This document shows, in pieces, positions 33,140 to 41,165 of a stretch of DNA of 64,000 nt. The stretch lies in assembly GCA_018223375.1 (NCBI GenBank), contig JAGTTS010000011.1, positions 1 through 64,000 of the forward strand, given 5' to 3'. The first letter of the stretch is position 1; the number at the start of each line of letters is the position of its first letter. Under the pieces are notes generated by a model, which had not been told where the DNA came from, ran no database searches, and saw only the letters and a list, made by a program, of their open reading frames with translations. Origin of the DNA: Clostridiaceae bacterium Marseille-Q3526 (lineage in GTDB: Bacteria; Bacillota; Clostridia; Lachnospirales; Lachnospiraceae). The translations under genes were made by a program, and so were the position numbers.

Positions 33140-33577
33140 CTACAGGGCCATTTTCTTCTTTTGGAACAAGGCAGGCTGCAGAACCGGAAGAAGCAGGTAC
33201 AGAGACAGGATCTCTGTGTCTGTCAGCGCCATATACAGGCGGCAGTGGCAGGAAAACTGGCGGAACAAAAACATAAGGCCCTGGTACAGGAGGAAAGCTG
33301 CCGCTGCGCCGAAAGCCAGCTTTACCCAGGAAAGTTCTGGTTCCGATACAGCCGCATAGACAAACGATAAGAAGAGGGCGCACTGGAAAAGCAGTTCCGC
33401 GATAAAAAGAGCCCCGGTGTACCCGCCGGAAAAGGCATCGGACTGAAAATCCTCAGCAAAAGAACAGAACGCAGGATCCAGCGTGTATACGTGATAGTTA
33501 AAAACCGCCTGGTACAGAAAGAAAATCTGAAATAATACGGCGATTGTCAGAAACAGAAGTTTTCTATTCTTTGCCAT
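33140..33577 (-). CDS. Hypothetical four-helix membrane protein
   Basis: 145 aa from the ATG at 33577, 7 nt after AGGAGGTG; the frame extends 19 codons further but without a binding site. About four hydrophobic helices: LLFLTIAVLFQIFFLYQAVF, TGALFIAELLFQCALFLSFVYAAV, VKLAFGAAAAFLLYQGLMFLF and ILSLYLLLPVLQPALF, joined by short loops. No family recognised. It lies convergent with clpX and 128 bp downstream of the S8 protease in the same direction. Confidence 0.65.
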   Translation of the reverse strand: MAKNRKLLFLTIAVLFQIFFLYQAVFNYHVYTLDPAFCSFAEDFQSDAFSGGYTGALFIAELLFQCALFLSFVYAAVSEPELSWVKLAFGAAAAFLLYQGLMFLFRQFSCHCRLYMALTDTEILSLYLLLPVLQPALFQKKKMAL

Positions 33578-33705
33578 AAGCGCACCTCCTGAGCAGGAAA
33601 ATAAAGTGAATGGAACAACTGGAATTTGATTCAATTATTTCATATCCCTTCCAGACAGTCAAGGAGGAAGCCAGAGGAAAATTTCTCATCTTCTGAGCGG
33701 GGCTT

Positions 33706-35445
33706 TCACTCCCTCAGCCGCAGGAATGCGCCGTAAAGATTGAGGGTTCCGTATCCCCATTCCCGGTTGGGATAGGCGAAGACAGGATTCCGGTCTGCGC
33801 CCCGGATCAGATAGGTTTTGGCTACAGAGGTATTCATATAAGAAATGCTGCCCTCACGGAAGGACCAGGACAGGAGATTGGCTGCCGCGCCTGCCACATG
33901 GGCCGCCGCCGCGGAGGTTCCTGTCATGGCGCGCATGGGAAAACCGGCGGCTCCCTGGATACCGGGTCCGTCCACATTGACGCCTGGAGCAGCCAGATCC
34001 GGCTTGACGCGGCCCAGGCGGGTGTAGCCCCGGCTGGAGTGGATATAAATGCCGCCGTTTCGGTGGTTGAAGGCTCCGGCGGTGATAGTCTGGGAGGCAT
34101 TTCCAGGCTCCGTCACCACCGTGTCGGGGGAAGGGCGCAGAAAAAAGGTGTCGTCAGAGATAAAGCCTTTAGACGGCAGCCACAGGTGGTACTCGCCCCG
34201 CAGATAGAGGGAGTTGTAGACCCGGATTCTCCAGATACCCGGGGTGGGCTTTACAAAGCGCATGACAATGAGCTGGCTTCCGGTGCCGGCCTCCGCCACC
34301 TGATAGTTCAGATAAATCACTGTATTTTCCAGGACAAAGGTAATGCGCTGCTCGGTGAGGGTATTGTTTGGGATGCGGCTGATCTGCTCTCCTGTGGGGG
34401 AGAGGAAGCCGATGGAGAACAGCTCTGGTTCCTGGGACCACAGCTCCAGGGTGAAGCCGGTCTCGCCCTCGGCCACACGAAGCTCCGCGTCCTCAAATTC
34501 CTCGTCCGTCCCGATGGTTCCGAAGAAATGGTGGCTGTATCCAGTTTCATTGCCAGCGGCCGTCACTGTGATAATGCCGGGAAAATTGCTGATGGTATCC
34601 AGATACTGGGCCAGAGGAGAGGTTCCCTCGTGGCTTCCCAGGTTTGTTCCCAGGGCCAGCAGAATCGTCAGGGGAAGCCTTTTTGTCCTGGCAAGGGACA
34701 GCAGATATTTCATTCCCATCATGATATCGTTTTCCTGATAGGCCTCGGCAGAATCAGGGAGCACATAGTAATCCCGCAGATACTGTTTGGCCGGCTTTAA
34801 TTTGACTGCAGCGATAAAGGCCCTGGGGGCGGCGCCTGTAAAGGCTTCCCCCCCGGACAGCTCCTGTCTGCCTGCGGCGATCCCGGCCAGGAAGGTTCCA
34901 TGTCCGTTTTCATCGGTAGATGGAACGATATCCAGGGGCGAATCGGAGGCCAGCGCCCGGTCGATGTCCTCCTTCGTGTAGGCAGTTCCGTAGAAAATAT
35001 CTTCCGGAAGCTGTCCGGCCCTTTCCCCAGAAACGCCGCTTTCGTTCAGCTCAATCGTCTGATCCCAGATTCCCAGGATCCTGGTGGAGCGATCCTCTCC
35101 CAGAAAAACAGGATTTCGGTAGTCGATTCCCGTGTCAATAATACCGATAATCGTATTTTCTCCCTGCGTGTTCAGGAAAGGCTGGCTGAAGGAGGTCAGA
35201 ATGCCGGAGCTTTCCATACTTGAGGCGTCTAACAGCGTGTAGAGATTGGGGATGGAGAAGTAGGAGTAACGGTTGAGCGTGATGGGAAGCGCTTCCTCCA
35301 CAGGCCTGTATACAACTGCAAACTGGCTGTTGATAAAAGAAAGACATCCTTCTTCAATGGTGGATAAAAGGGACTGGGGAAAGGCAAAATAGCGTATAAT
35401 AAAATCAGCGTATTCCGAAGAAGCGGCGGGATGCGAGCAGGGCAT
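33706..35445 (-). CDS. S8 family subtilisin-like serine protease (Csp-like)
   Basis: 579 aa with no signal peptide. Subtilase triad intact: D104 (IIDTGIDY), H182 (NGHGTFLAG), S511 (MTGTSAAAAHVAG), oxyanion N299 (AAGNETG). A large beta-rich insertion (about 315-425) sits between the Asn and Ser blocks, as in the clostridial CspA/B/C germination proteases and their many vegetative relatives in Lachnospiraceae. Residues 1-95 may be a prodomain (FAVVYRPVEEAL). A role in spore germination or intracellular proteolysis cannot be decided. Divergent from the lspA-like gene. Confidence 0.85.
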   Translation of the reverse strand: MPCSHPAASSEYADFIIRYFAFPQSLLSTIEEGCLSFINSQFAVVYRPVEEALPITLNRYSYFSIPNLYTLLDASSMESSGILTSFSQPFLNTQGENTIIGIIDTGIDYRNPVFLGEDRSTRILGIWDQTIELNESGVSGERAGQLPEDIFYGTAYTKEDIDRALASDSPLDIVPSTDENGHGTFLAGIAAGRQELSGGEAFTGAAPRAFIAAVKLKPAKQYLRDYYVLPDSAEAYQENDIMMGMKYLLSLARTKRLPLTILLALGTNLGSHEGTSPLAQYLDTISNFPGIITVTAAGNETGYSHHFFGTIGTDEEFEDAELRVAEGETGFTLELWSQEPELFSIGFLSPTGEQISRIPNNTLTEQRITFVLENTVIYLNYQVAEAGTGSQLIVMRFVKPTPGIWRIRVYNSLYLRGEYHLWLPSKGFISDDTFFLRPSPDTVVTEPGNASQTITAGAFNHRNGGIYIHSSRGYTRLGRVKPDLAAPGVNVDGPGIQGAAGFPMRAMTGTSAAAAHVAGAAANLLSWSFREGSISYMNTSVAKTYLIRGADRNPVFAYPNREWGYGTLNLYGAFLRLRE

Positions 35446-35599
35446 GGTTTTACCTCTGGAAATATTTGTTTCTAAACTATATGAGAGAGATGCCGAAACA
35501 TGCGGGAAAAGAAGGGATTTCCCGGCTTTACCGGAGCAGAAAACCGTGATAGGATAGGAAGCAGAACAGACGGGATTGTCAGAAAGAAAGGAGACAGCT

Positions 35600-36079
35600 A
35601 TGTATTTATTGGGAGCGGCCGCTGCGCTGTTCGGGCTTGACCAGTGCCTGAAGCAGCTGGTGGAGGGGCAGAATCCGGAACGATTCCCCAGGAGTATGGA
35701 TCACACAGGGGGAAGGATTAAACTTTACAGAAATCATAACAGGGGATTCTGCTTTGAAGTTTTAAAGCACAGACCCAGTCTGGTGCGCCAGCTGCCTCTG
35801 TGCCTGACCAGCATGGCAGGGGGAATTTTGTGCTTTCTCTCAGCTCAGAAGGGATACCGGGCGGAAAAGGCGGGATATGCCCTGGTGCTTGCAGGAGGAC
35901 TCAGCAATCTCTACGACAGGCTGAGACGGGGCTATGTGGTAGACTACTTCAGCATTCAGGCCGGATTTTTAAAGAAAGTGGTGTTTAACCTGGGGGATCT
36001 CTTTATTATGGCCGGAGCCGCTGTCCTGACGGTGAAAAGCCTGTTTGAAAATGAAGCGGGCAGGAAGACGCAGGGCTGA
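35600..36079 (+). CDS. Signal peptidase II-like protein
   Basis: 159 aa from the ATG at 35600 (AAAGGAG 6 nt upstream). Shows the LspA pattern: GLDQCLKQLVE (D-Q-x-x-K, box A), NHNRGFCFEVL (N-x-G-x-x-F, box B), NLYDRLRRGYVVDYFSI with the first catalytic Asp region (box D) and FNLGDLFIMAG with the second (box E; canonical F-N-x-A-D, so Ala is Gly here). Four hydrophobic segments. It would cleave prolipoproteins, though the substitutions and short helix 1 suggest a paralogue beside a main LspA elsewhere. The ISAs1 element begins 30 bp after its stop. Confidence 0.78.
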   Translation: MYLLGAAAALFGLDQCLKQLVEGQNPERFPRSMDHTGGRIKLYRNHNRGFCFEVLKHRPSLVRQLPLCLTSMAGGILCFLSAQKGYRAEKAGYALVLAGGLSNLYDRLRRGYVVDYFSIQAGFLKKVVFNLGDLFIMAGAAVLTVKSLFENEAGRKTQG

Positions 36080-36099
36080 GCTGATATGAAAATCATAAG

Positions 36100-36108
36100 T
36101 TCTGCCGG
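36100..36108. repeat. Target-site duplication, left copy
   Basis: TTCTGCCGG, repeated at 37362-37370 immediately after the IS. Confidence 0.8.
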
Positions 36109-37361
36109 CAGGACAAACGCATGAGTAAATAAATTGTGAACAAATCCCCTTTTTCTGGTATGATAAAAAGAAAAAGGGGGTTTTGCTATGGATGAATTGT
36201 TAGAATGGATGGATTATATTGAAGATAAGCGTCAGCAGACGAAAGTACGGCATAAGCTGAAGGACATAATCGTGATTGTTTTGTTTGCTACGCTTGCAAA
36301 TGTGGATGACTGGGTGGAAATGGAATACTTTGCCCATTATCATGAAGCATATTTGAAAAAATATATTGAATTGAAAAACGGAATTCCGTCTCATGATACA
36401 CTTTGCCGTGTATTTGGAATGCTGTCACCAGAAATCCTGCAGCAGCTTTATGGTAAATGGCAGGAATTATTGAATCAAAACGAAGGGGAAGTATTGCGTA
36501 AACTGATCTGCATTGATGGAAAAACGATGCGTTCCAATAAAAGAAAAGAAGGAAAACCGAACCATATCATAACGGCCTGGAGTAAGGAAGATGGCTTCAG
36601 CCTTGGTCAGAAGGTGGTAAATACCAAGAGTAATGAGATTACAGCAATACCGGAATTGCTGGAGAAAAACCGGATCAAAGGTCAGGTTGTGACGATCGAT
36701 GCCATGGGAACGCAGACAGCCATAGCCGAGAAGATCCGTTTAAAACGAGGAAACTATGTACTGGCGTTAAAGGAAAACCAGAGGACGCTGCATGAGGATG
36801 TGAGTGTGTACCTGAATGATGCCGAGATAAAAGAAGAACTGCGTAAGAAGGGAAAATATAAAAAAACAATTGAAAAAGCCCACAGTCAATTAGAAATCCG
36901 AGAATATTACCAGACGAAAGAAATTGGCTGGCTGCCTCAGAAGAAGGACTAGAAAGGGCTAAAAAGTATTGGGATGGAAGAAAAGACGATTCGAAAAGAC
37001 GGTCAGGAGAAAAAAGAGTTCCGTTATTATATCAGCAGCCTAAATGAAGACATTGAGCTGTTTAGCCGTGCAGTGAGAGGCCATTGGAGTGTAGAAAGTA
37101 TGCATTGGCAGTTGGATGTAACATTTAAGGAAGATGCCAATACAACGCTGGATAAGCAGGCAGCCGAAAATTTGAACATCATAAGGAAATGGTGTTTAAG
37201 TATATTGAAAATGGTAGAGATTTTCCGTCCCAATCTGTCCATGAAAAAGAAACGATTTGTAATCAGTATGAACCCAGCAGAGTTTTTGGAACAGGTATTA
37301 AATTTTTAAAAACAAGATATTTTGAAAAAGAGGAAGGAAAACAATTCATGCGTATGTCGTG
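36109..37361 (+). mobile_element. ISAs1-family insertion sequence, 1253 bp, inactivated
   Basis: Ends are CAGGACAAACGCATGA (36109-36124) and its inverted counterpart CACGACATACGCATGA (complement, ending at 37361), 14 of 16 matching. A 9-bp target duplication TTCTGCCGG flanks it (36100-36108 and 37362-37370). It carries one transposase gene with an internal stop. Confidence 0.9.
36188..37309 (+). pseudogene. ISAs1-family transposase with amber codon
   Basis: The reading frame continues at both sides of a single TAG at 36950-36952; a full product would be about 373 aa. N-terminal DDE_Tnp_ISAs1-associated part (MDELLEWMDYIEDKRQQTKVRHKLKDI), catalytic stretches LICIDGKTMR and TIDAMGTQTAIAEKI, and after the stop GHWSVESMHWQLDVTFKEDA with the final Glu. 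Relatives have Trp at the stop position (GWLPQKKD-W-KGLKSIGMEEK), so a TGG to TAG change is the simplest cause. The downstream ATG at 36974 cannot give an active enzyme, because it lacks both Asp. Confidence 0.92.
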
Positions 37362-37370
37362 TTCTGCCGG
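37362..37370. repeat. Target-site duplication, right copy
   Basis: TTCTGCCGG, copy of 36100-36108; ends 9 bp before the next gene's -35. Confidence 0.8.
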
Positions 37371-37379
37371 GGAACACGA

Positions 37380-37408
37380 TTGACAGAAAAGGCAGATTCG
37401 TGTAAAAT
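37380..37408 (+). promoter_or_regulatory. Promoter of the CorC/HlyC-type gene
   Basis: Perfect -35 TTGACA (37380-37385), 17-bp spacer, -10 TAAAAT (37403-37408). It was left intact by the IS insertion just upstream. Confidence 0.7.
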
Positions 37409-37476
37409 TACCTTTAAAAATAGTTCAGTCCGGTGTGAGCCGGAGCTGGCAAAAAAGAAAGTAGAGGTTGATTTTT

Positions 37477-38799
37477 TTGGAGTCGAGTGACGCCATACAA
37501 TTGTTAATTATTCTTGTTTTAGTTGCCCTTTCTGCATTTTTCTCATCGTCAGAGACGGCCCTGACCACAGTCAACAAAATCCGCATACGGACATTGGCGG
37601 ACGCCGGCGATTCGCGGGCTGCCATGGTTCTGAAGGTGACGGGAAATCCAGGCAAGATGCTCAGCGCGATTCTGATTGGAAACAACATTGTAAATATGTA
37701 TGCTTCCTCCTTAACTACCCTTTTATCGTCCAAGCTGTTTGGAAACGAGATGGTAGGAGCGGCCACAGGCGTGATTACCTTCCTGATTTTGATTTTCGGA
37801 GAGATTACCCCGAAGACCTCGGCGACCCTTTCCTCTGAGAAGATGTCGCTGCGCTGCGCAGGCGTGATTTTTGTTTTGATGGTGTTGTTCACCCCGTTTA
37901 TTTTCGTGATCAACAAGCTGTCCCTTCTTGTCTTAAAGCTGGTGGGAGTCGATCCCAACAAGAAGGCGGAATCCATCACAGAGGACGAGCTGCGCACCAT
38001 CGTGGAGGTGAGCCACGAGGAGGGCGTCATTGAGACGGAAGAGAAGAAGATGATTAACAATGTGTTCGACTTCGGAGATTCCGTGGCCAAGGACGTGATG
38101 GTTCCCAGAATCGACATGGCCTTTGTGGACGTGAACGCTTCCTACGCGGAGGTTATTGAGATATTCCGCCAGGAGAAGTACACCAGATTTCCGGTGTACG
38201 AGGAGACGACGGACAATGTCATCGGTATTTTGAATGTAAAGGATATTCTGCTGGCCGGAGAGCGGGAGCAGTTTTCCGTGAGAGATTATCTGAGAGCGCC
38301 TTACTACACCTATGAGTTCAAGAAGGTTTCCGAGCTGATGGTGGAGATGAAAAAGGCCAATGTAAATATTATTATCGTTCTGGACGAGTACGGCGCGACG
38401 GCGGGCCTCATCACTCTGGAGGACATGCTGGAGGAGATTGTAGGAGATATCAGGGACGAGTACGACGAAGACGAGGAAAACGAGCTGGTGGAGATTGCTG
38501 CCAATGAGTATGTGGTGGAAGGCTCTATGAAGCTTGACGACTTAAACGACAGGCTGGAGCTGAAGCTGGAGTCGGAGGATTACGACTCGGTAGGCGGTCT
38601 TGTGATCGGCCTGTTAGACCATCTTCCGGAGGAAGGGGAGGACGTGGTGTTCGACAATGTCCGCCTTGTGGTAGACCGGGTGGAGAAGAACCGGATCGAC
38701 CGGATCCATCTCTATATCCTGAATCCGGTGCAGGCGGTGTCTGCCAGGATGAAGGAAGAGGAAGAGCGGAGAGAAGAGAAGAAAAAGAACGCAGAATAG
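37477..38799 (+). CDS. HlyC/CorC (CNNM-type) membrane protein with CBS domains
   Basis: About 440 aa from a TTG at 37477, which has AGAGG 9 nt upstream; a TTG at 37468 in the same frame is too close to it. N-terminal DUF21/CNNM domain with 3-4 helices and the family motifs SSSETALTTVNK and GEITPKTSA, a CBS pair (about 200-325: VMVPRIDMAFVDV ... LDEYGATAGLITLEDMLEEIVGDIRDE) and a C-terminal CorC_HlyC domain (YVVEGSMKLDDLNDRL ... DSVGGLVIGLL). Homologues are linked to Mg2+ efflux; the older haemolysin name is not evidence of toxicity. Confidence 0.92.
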   Translation: MESSDAIQLLIILVLVALSAFFSSSETALTTVNKIRIRTLADAGDSRAAMVLKVTGNPGKMLSAILIGNNIVNMYASSLTTLLSSKLFGNEMVGAATGVITFLILIFGEITPKTSATLSSEKMSLRCAGVIFVLMVLFTPFIFVINKLSLLVLKLVGVDPNKKAESITEDELRTIVEVSHEEGVIETEEKKMINNVFDFGDSVAKDVMVPRIDMAFVDVNASYAEVIEIFRQEKYTRFPVYEETTDNVIGILNVKDILLAGEREQFSVRDYLRAPYYTYEFKKVSELMVEMKKANVNIIIVLDEYGATAGLITLEDMLEEIVGDIRDEYDEDEENELVEIAANEYVVEGSMKLDDLNDRLELKLESEDYDSVGGLVIGLLDHLPEEGEDVVFDNVRLVVDRVEKNRIDRIHLYILNPVQAVSARMKEEEERREEKKKNAE

Positions 38800-38921
38800 G
38801 ACAGATGCGAAAAGCTGCGTGAAACAGGAAGCTGCGGCATAGAAGCACAGCAGAAGAAGGGGCGTTTTGCTTTCTGAAAAGGAGAGCGAAGCGTCCCTTT
38901 TTCCATATCTGCTGTCTGCCT

Positions 38922-39281
38922 TTAGCTCACCATCCCCCCGATCGTGCCGCTTCCGGCGCACATGAGAAAGACGGTGAGCAGTTCCCTGCTTCCTGCCCCC
39001 AGCTCCCTGCTGACTGCAAAGGATGCGAAAAAGAGAATCAGAAAGTAAAGGATTCCTGTAAAAAGTCCCCAGAGAAAACGTCTCTGCCTGGCTGCTTTTC
39101 CGGCCAGAAAACCTCCGGCCAGGCAGGAGACGACGTAGACCAGATTGATTCCCAGACTGACCTGGCTTTCTCCCAGCCGGAAGCGGTAGAGAAGAAAGGC
39201 CAGGGCTGTCAGCAGCAGAGCCGTCAGGACGTAGGAGAACAGCGTCCCCCGCACGACAGCCTGCAGTTTCGATGGTTTCAT
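38922..39281 (-). CDS. TIGR04086-family membrane protein
   Basis: 119 aa, four hydrophobic helices: LFSYVLTALLLTALAFLLYRF, LGINLVYVVSCLAGGFLAGKAA, FLWGLFTGILYFLILFFASFA and LLTVFLMCAGSGTIGGMVS, with small-residue GG motifs in helices 2 and 4. The pattern and its position, divergent from a SCIFF gene, fit the TIGR04086 family, which commonly accompanies SCIFF loci in clostridia. A role in peptide export or immunity is only a guess from context. ATG at 39281 with CAGGGGGA upstream. Confidence 0.75.
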   Translation of the reverse strand: MKPSKLQAVVRGTLFSYVLTALLLTALAFLLYRFRLGESQVSLGINLVYVVSCLAGGFLAGKAARQRRFLWGLFTGILYFLILFFASFAVSRELGAGSRELLTVFLMCAGSGTIGGMVS

Positions 39282-39361
39282 AAAATTCCCCCTGATTGCC
39301 TGATTCTGCTTTCAATATATTCCGGGGATTTCCTGAATATGCGGACAGAGCTGTGTTCTGC

Positions 39362-39390
39362 TTGCACTGGAGTCAAACATATGCTATAAT
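39362..39390 (+). promoter_or_regulatory. Promoter of the SCIFF operon
   Basis: -35 TTGCAC (39362-39367), 17-bp spacer, perfect -10 TATAAT (39385-39390), 37 bp before the ribosome binding site AGGAGG. Confidence 0.7.
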
Positions 39391-39434
39391 TTGTACGAAA
39401 TTATATCGAAATCCATGATAGGAGGGCATACAGA

Positions 39435-39581
39435 ATGAAGCACGTTAAGACTTTAAACACAAACACATTAAAGAATACAATGAGAAAGGGCGGATGCGGC
39501 GAGTGCCAGACATCCTGCCAGTCCGCATGCAAGACATCCTGTACAGTAGGAAACCAGAGCTGCGAGAACAAGGACCGCTAG
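39435..39581 (+). CDS. SCIFF ranthipeptide precursor
   Basis: 48 aa, too short for ordinary gene finding. Leader MKHVKTLNTNTLKNTMRKGG, then six Cys at 21, 24, 28, 32, 36 and 43 with Thr/Ser between them (CQTSC, CKTSCTVG). This is the six-cysteines-in-forty-five (SCIFF) family, the most conserved clostridial peptide modified by a radical-SAM SPASM enzyme, which makes thioether bonds between Cys and the gamma carbon of Thr (ranthipeptide). Cys32 and Thr37 match the linked pair described for CteA, to my recollection. AGGAGG lies 8 nt before the ATG. The mature function is unknown. Confidence 0.95.
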   Translation: MKHVKTLNTNTLKNTMRKGGCGECQTSCQSACKTSCTVGNQSCENKDR

Positions 39582-39645
39582 TTTTTCAGGCAGAACGGAT
39601 ACCGTTCCCTGAGCTGAGGTTCCAGCAGTTATAGGCAGATGGGCT

Positions 39646-39673
39646 GCCCCTGCAATTATTTAATTGCAGGGGC
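39646..39673 (+). terminator. Intra-operon hairpin between SCIFF and its maturase
   Basis: GCCCCTGCAATT and AATTGCAGGGGC are perfect 12-bp arms with loop ATTT, followed by TTTACC. The weak T-tract suggests partial termination, letting the peptide be made in excess over the enzyme. Confidence 0.65.
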
Positions 39674-39737
39674 TTTACCATTGTATAAGGGGACGTGTGG
39701 GATAAGGCTGCGCAAACATTAGATAAGGAGAAAATCT

Positions 39738-41165
39738 GTGATTCATCAGTATATTAATAATAATTATTACATTGTAATGGATGTAAACAGCGGATCGGTC
39801 CATGTGGTGGATCCGATGCTTTATGATATGATCGGGCTTCTCTCTGAGAAGATAGATAACCTGACAGAGCCGGTTACGGTTCCGGAGGAGGCGAAGGAAT
39901 ACGTATTCGGAAAATTAGAGGGAACATATCCGAGACAGGATATGGAGGAAGCCTTTTCCGATATTCAGGAGCTGATCGATATGGAACAGCTCTTTACGGC
40001 AGACGTCTACAAGGACTATGTAATTGATTTTAAGAAGAGAAAAACGGTGGTGAAGGCGCTCTGCCTCCACATTGCCCACGACTGCAACCTGGCCTGCCAG
40101 TACTGCTTCGCCGAGGAGGGCGAGTACCACGGAAGAAGAGCCCTTATGACCTACGAGGTGGGAAAGAAGGCCCTGGATTTCCTGGTGGCCAACTCCGGAA
40201 ACAGGATTAACCTGGAGGTGGATTTCTTCGGCGGAGAGCCGCTGATGAACTGGGATGTGGTGAAGCAGCTGGTGGCCTACGGCCGTTCCCTGGAGGAGCC
40301 TCATCACAAGAAATTCCGCTTTACCCTCACCACCAACGGCGTTCTGTTAAACGACGAGATTATGGAATTCTGCAATAAAGAGATGAGCAATGTGGTGCTG
40401 AGCCTGGACGGACGCCGGGAAGTCAACGACAGGATGCGTCCGTTCAGAAACGGCAAGGGAAGCTATGACCTGATTGTTCCGAAGTTCCAGAAGTTTGCCA
40501 AATCCCGTGGGGAGAAGGATTACTTTGTCCGCGGAACCTTTACCAGAAATAACCTGGATTTCGCAGACGACGTGCTTCACTTTGCCGATCTGGGCTTTGA
40601 GAAGATGTCCATCGAGCCGGTTGTGGCTGCTCCGGAGGAGCCCTATTCTATCCGGGAGGAGGATCTTCCGAAGATTATGGAGGAGTACGACAAGCTGGCA
40701 AAGGAGTATATTAAACGCCATAAGGAAGGAAAGGGCTTTACCTTCTTCCACTTTATGCTGGATTTAAACCAGGGTCCCTGCGTGGCCAAGCGCCTTTCCG
40801 GCTGCGGTTCAGGAACCGAGTATCTGGCAGTTACTCCGTGGGGCGATTTCTACCCCTGCCATCAGTTTGTGGGAATTGACAAGTTCCTTCTGGGAAATGT
40901 GGAGGAGGGCATTACCCATCCGGAGATCTGCAATGAGTTTAAGCTCTGCAATGTCTATGCCAAGGACAAGTGCCGGGACTGCTTCGCCAGATTCTACTGC
41001 AGCGGCGGCTGCGCGGCCAACTCCTACAATTTCCACGGCTCCATTACAGATGCGTATGATATTGGATGCGAGATGCAGAAAAAGCGCATTGAGTGTTCCA
41101 TTATGATAAAGGCGGCGTTAGCCGATGAAAGTGAGGCAAAGGAGAAGGAACATGAAGAGCAGTAA
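39738..41165 (+). CDS. SCIFF radical-SAM maturase (CteB-like)
   Basis: 475 aa; GTG start at 39738 with AAGGAG 7 nt upstream. N-terminal RiPP-recognition-like region (about 1-95), then the radical SAM cluster C116-x3-C120-x2-C123 (CNLACQYC), FFGGEPLMNW, and a C-terminal SPASM domain with many Cys (GPCVAKRLSGCGSG ... CHQF ... CRDCFARFYCSGGCAANS ... GCEMQ) for two auxiliary 4Fe-4S clusters. Installs thioether crosslinks on the SCIFF peptide. Overlaps the secDF start by 14 bp, so the two are cotranscribed. Length and motifs are normal for the family. Confidence 0.95.
   Translation: MIHQYINNNYYIVMDVNSGSVHVVDPMLYDMIGLLSEKIDNLTEPVTVPEEAKEYVFGKLEGTYPRQDMEEAFSDIQELIDMEQLFTADVYKDYVIDFKKRKTVVKALCLHIAHDCNLACQYCFAEEGEYHGRRALMTYEVGKKALDFLVANSGNRINLEVDFFGGEPLMNWDVVKQLVAYGRSLEEPHHKKFRFTLTTNGVLLNDEIMEFCNKEMSNVVLSLDGRREVNDRMRPFRNGKGSYDLIVPKFQKFAKSRGEKDYFVRGTFTRNNLDFADDVLHFADLGFEKMSIEPVVAAPEEPYSIREEDLPKIMEEYDKLAKEYIKRHKEGKGFTFFHFMLDLNQGPCVAKRLSGCGSGTEYLAVTPWGDFYPCHQFVGIDKFLLGNVEEGITHPEICNEFKLCNVYAKDKCRDCFARFYCSGGCAANSYNFHGSITDAYDIGCEMQKKRIECSIMIKAALADESEAKEKEHEEQ

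Noticed and set aside
38614..39315. 233-codon frame on the minus strand beside the TIGR04086 gene
   Set aside because: It is a frame shadow of the membrane-protein gene and of the CorC-type gene, with Arg/Ser/Gly-rich random composition.
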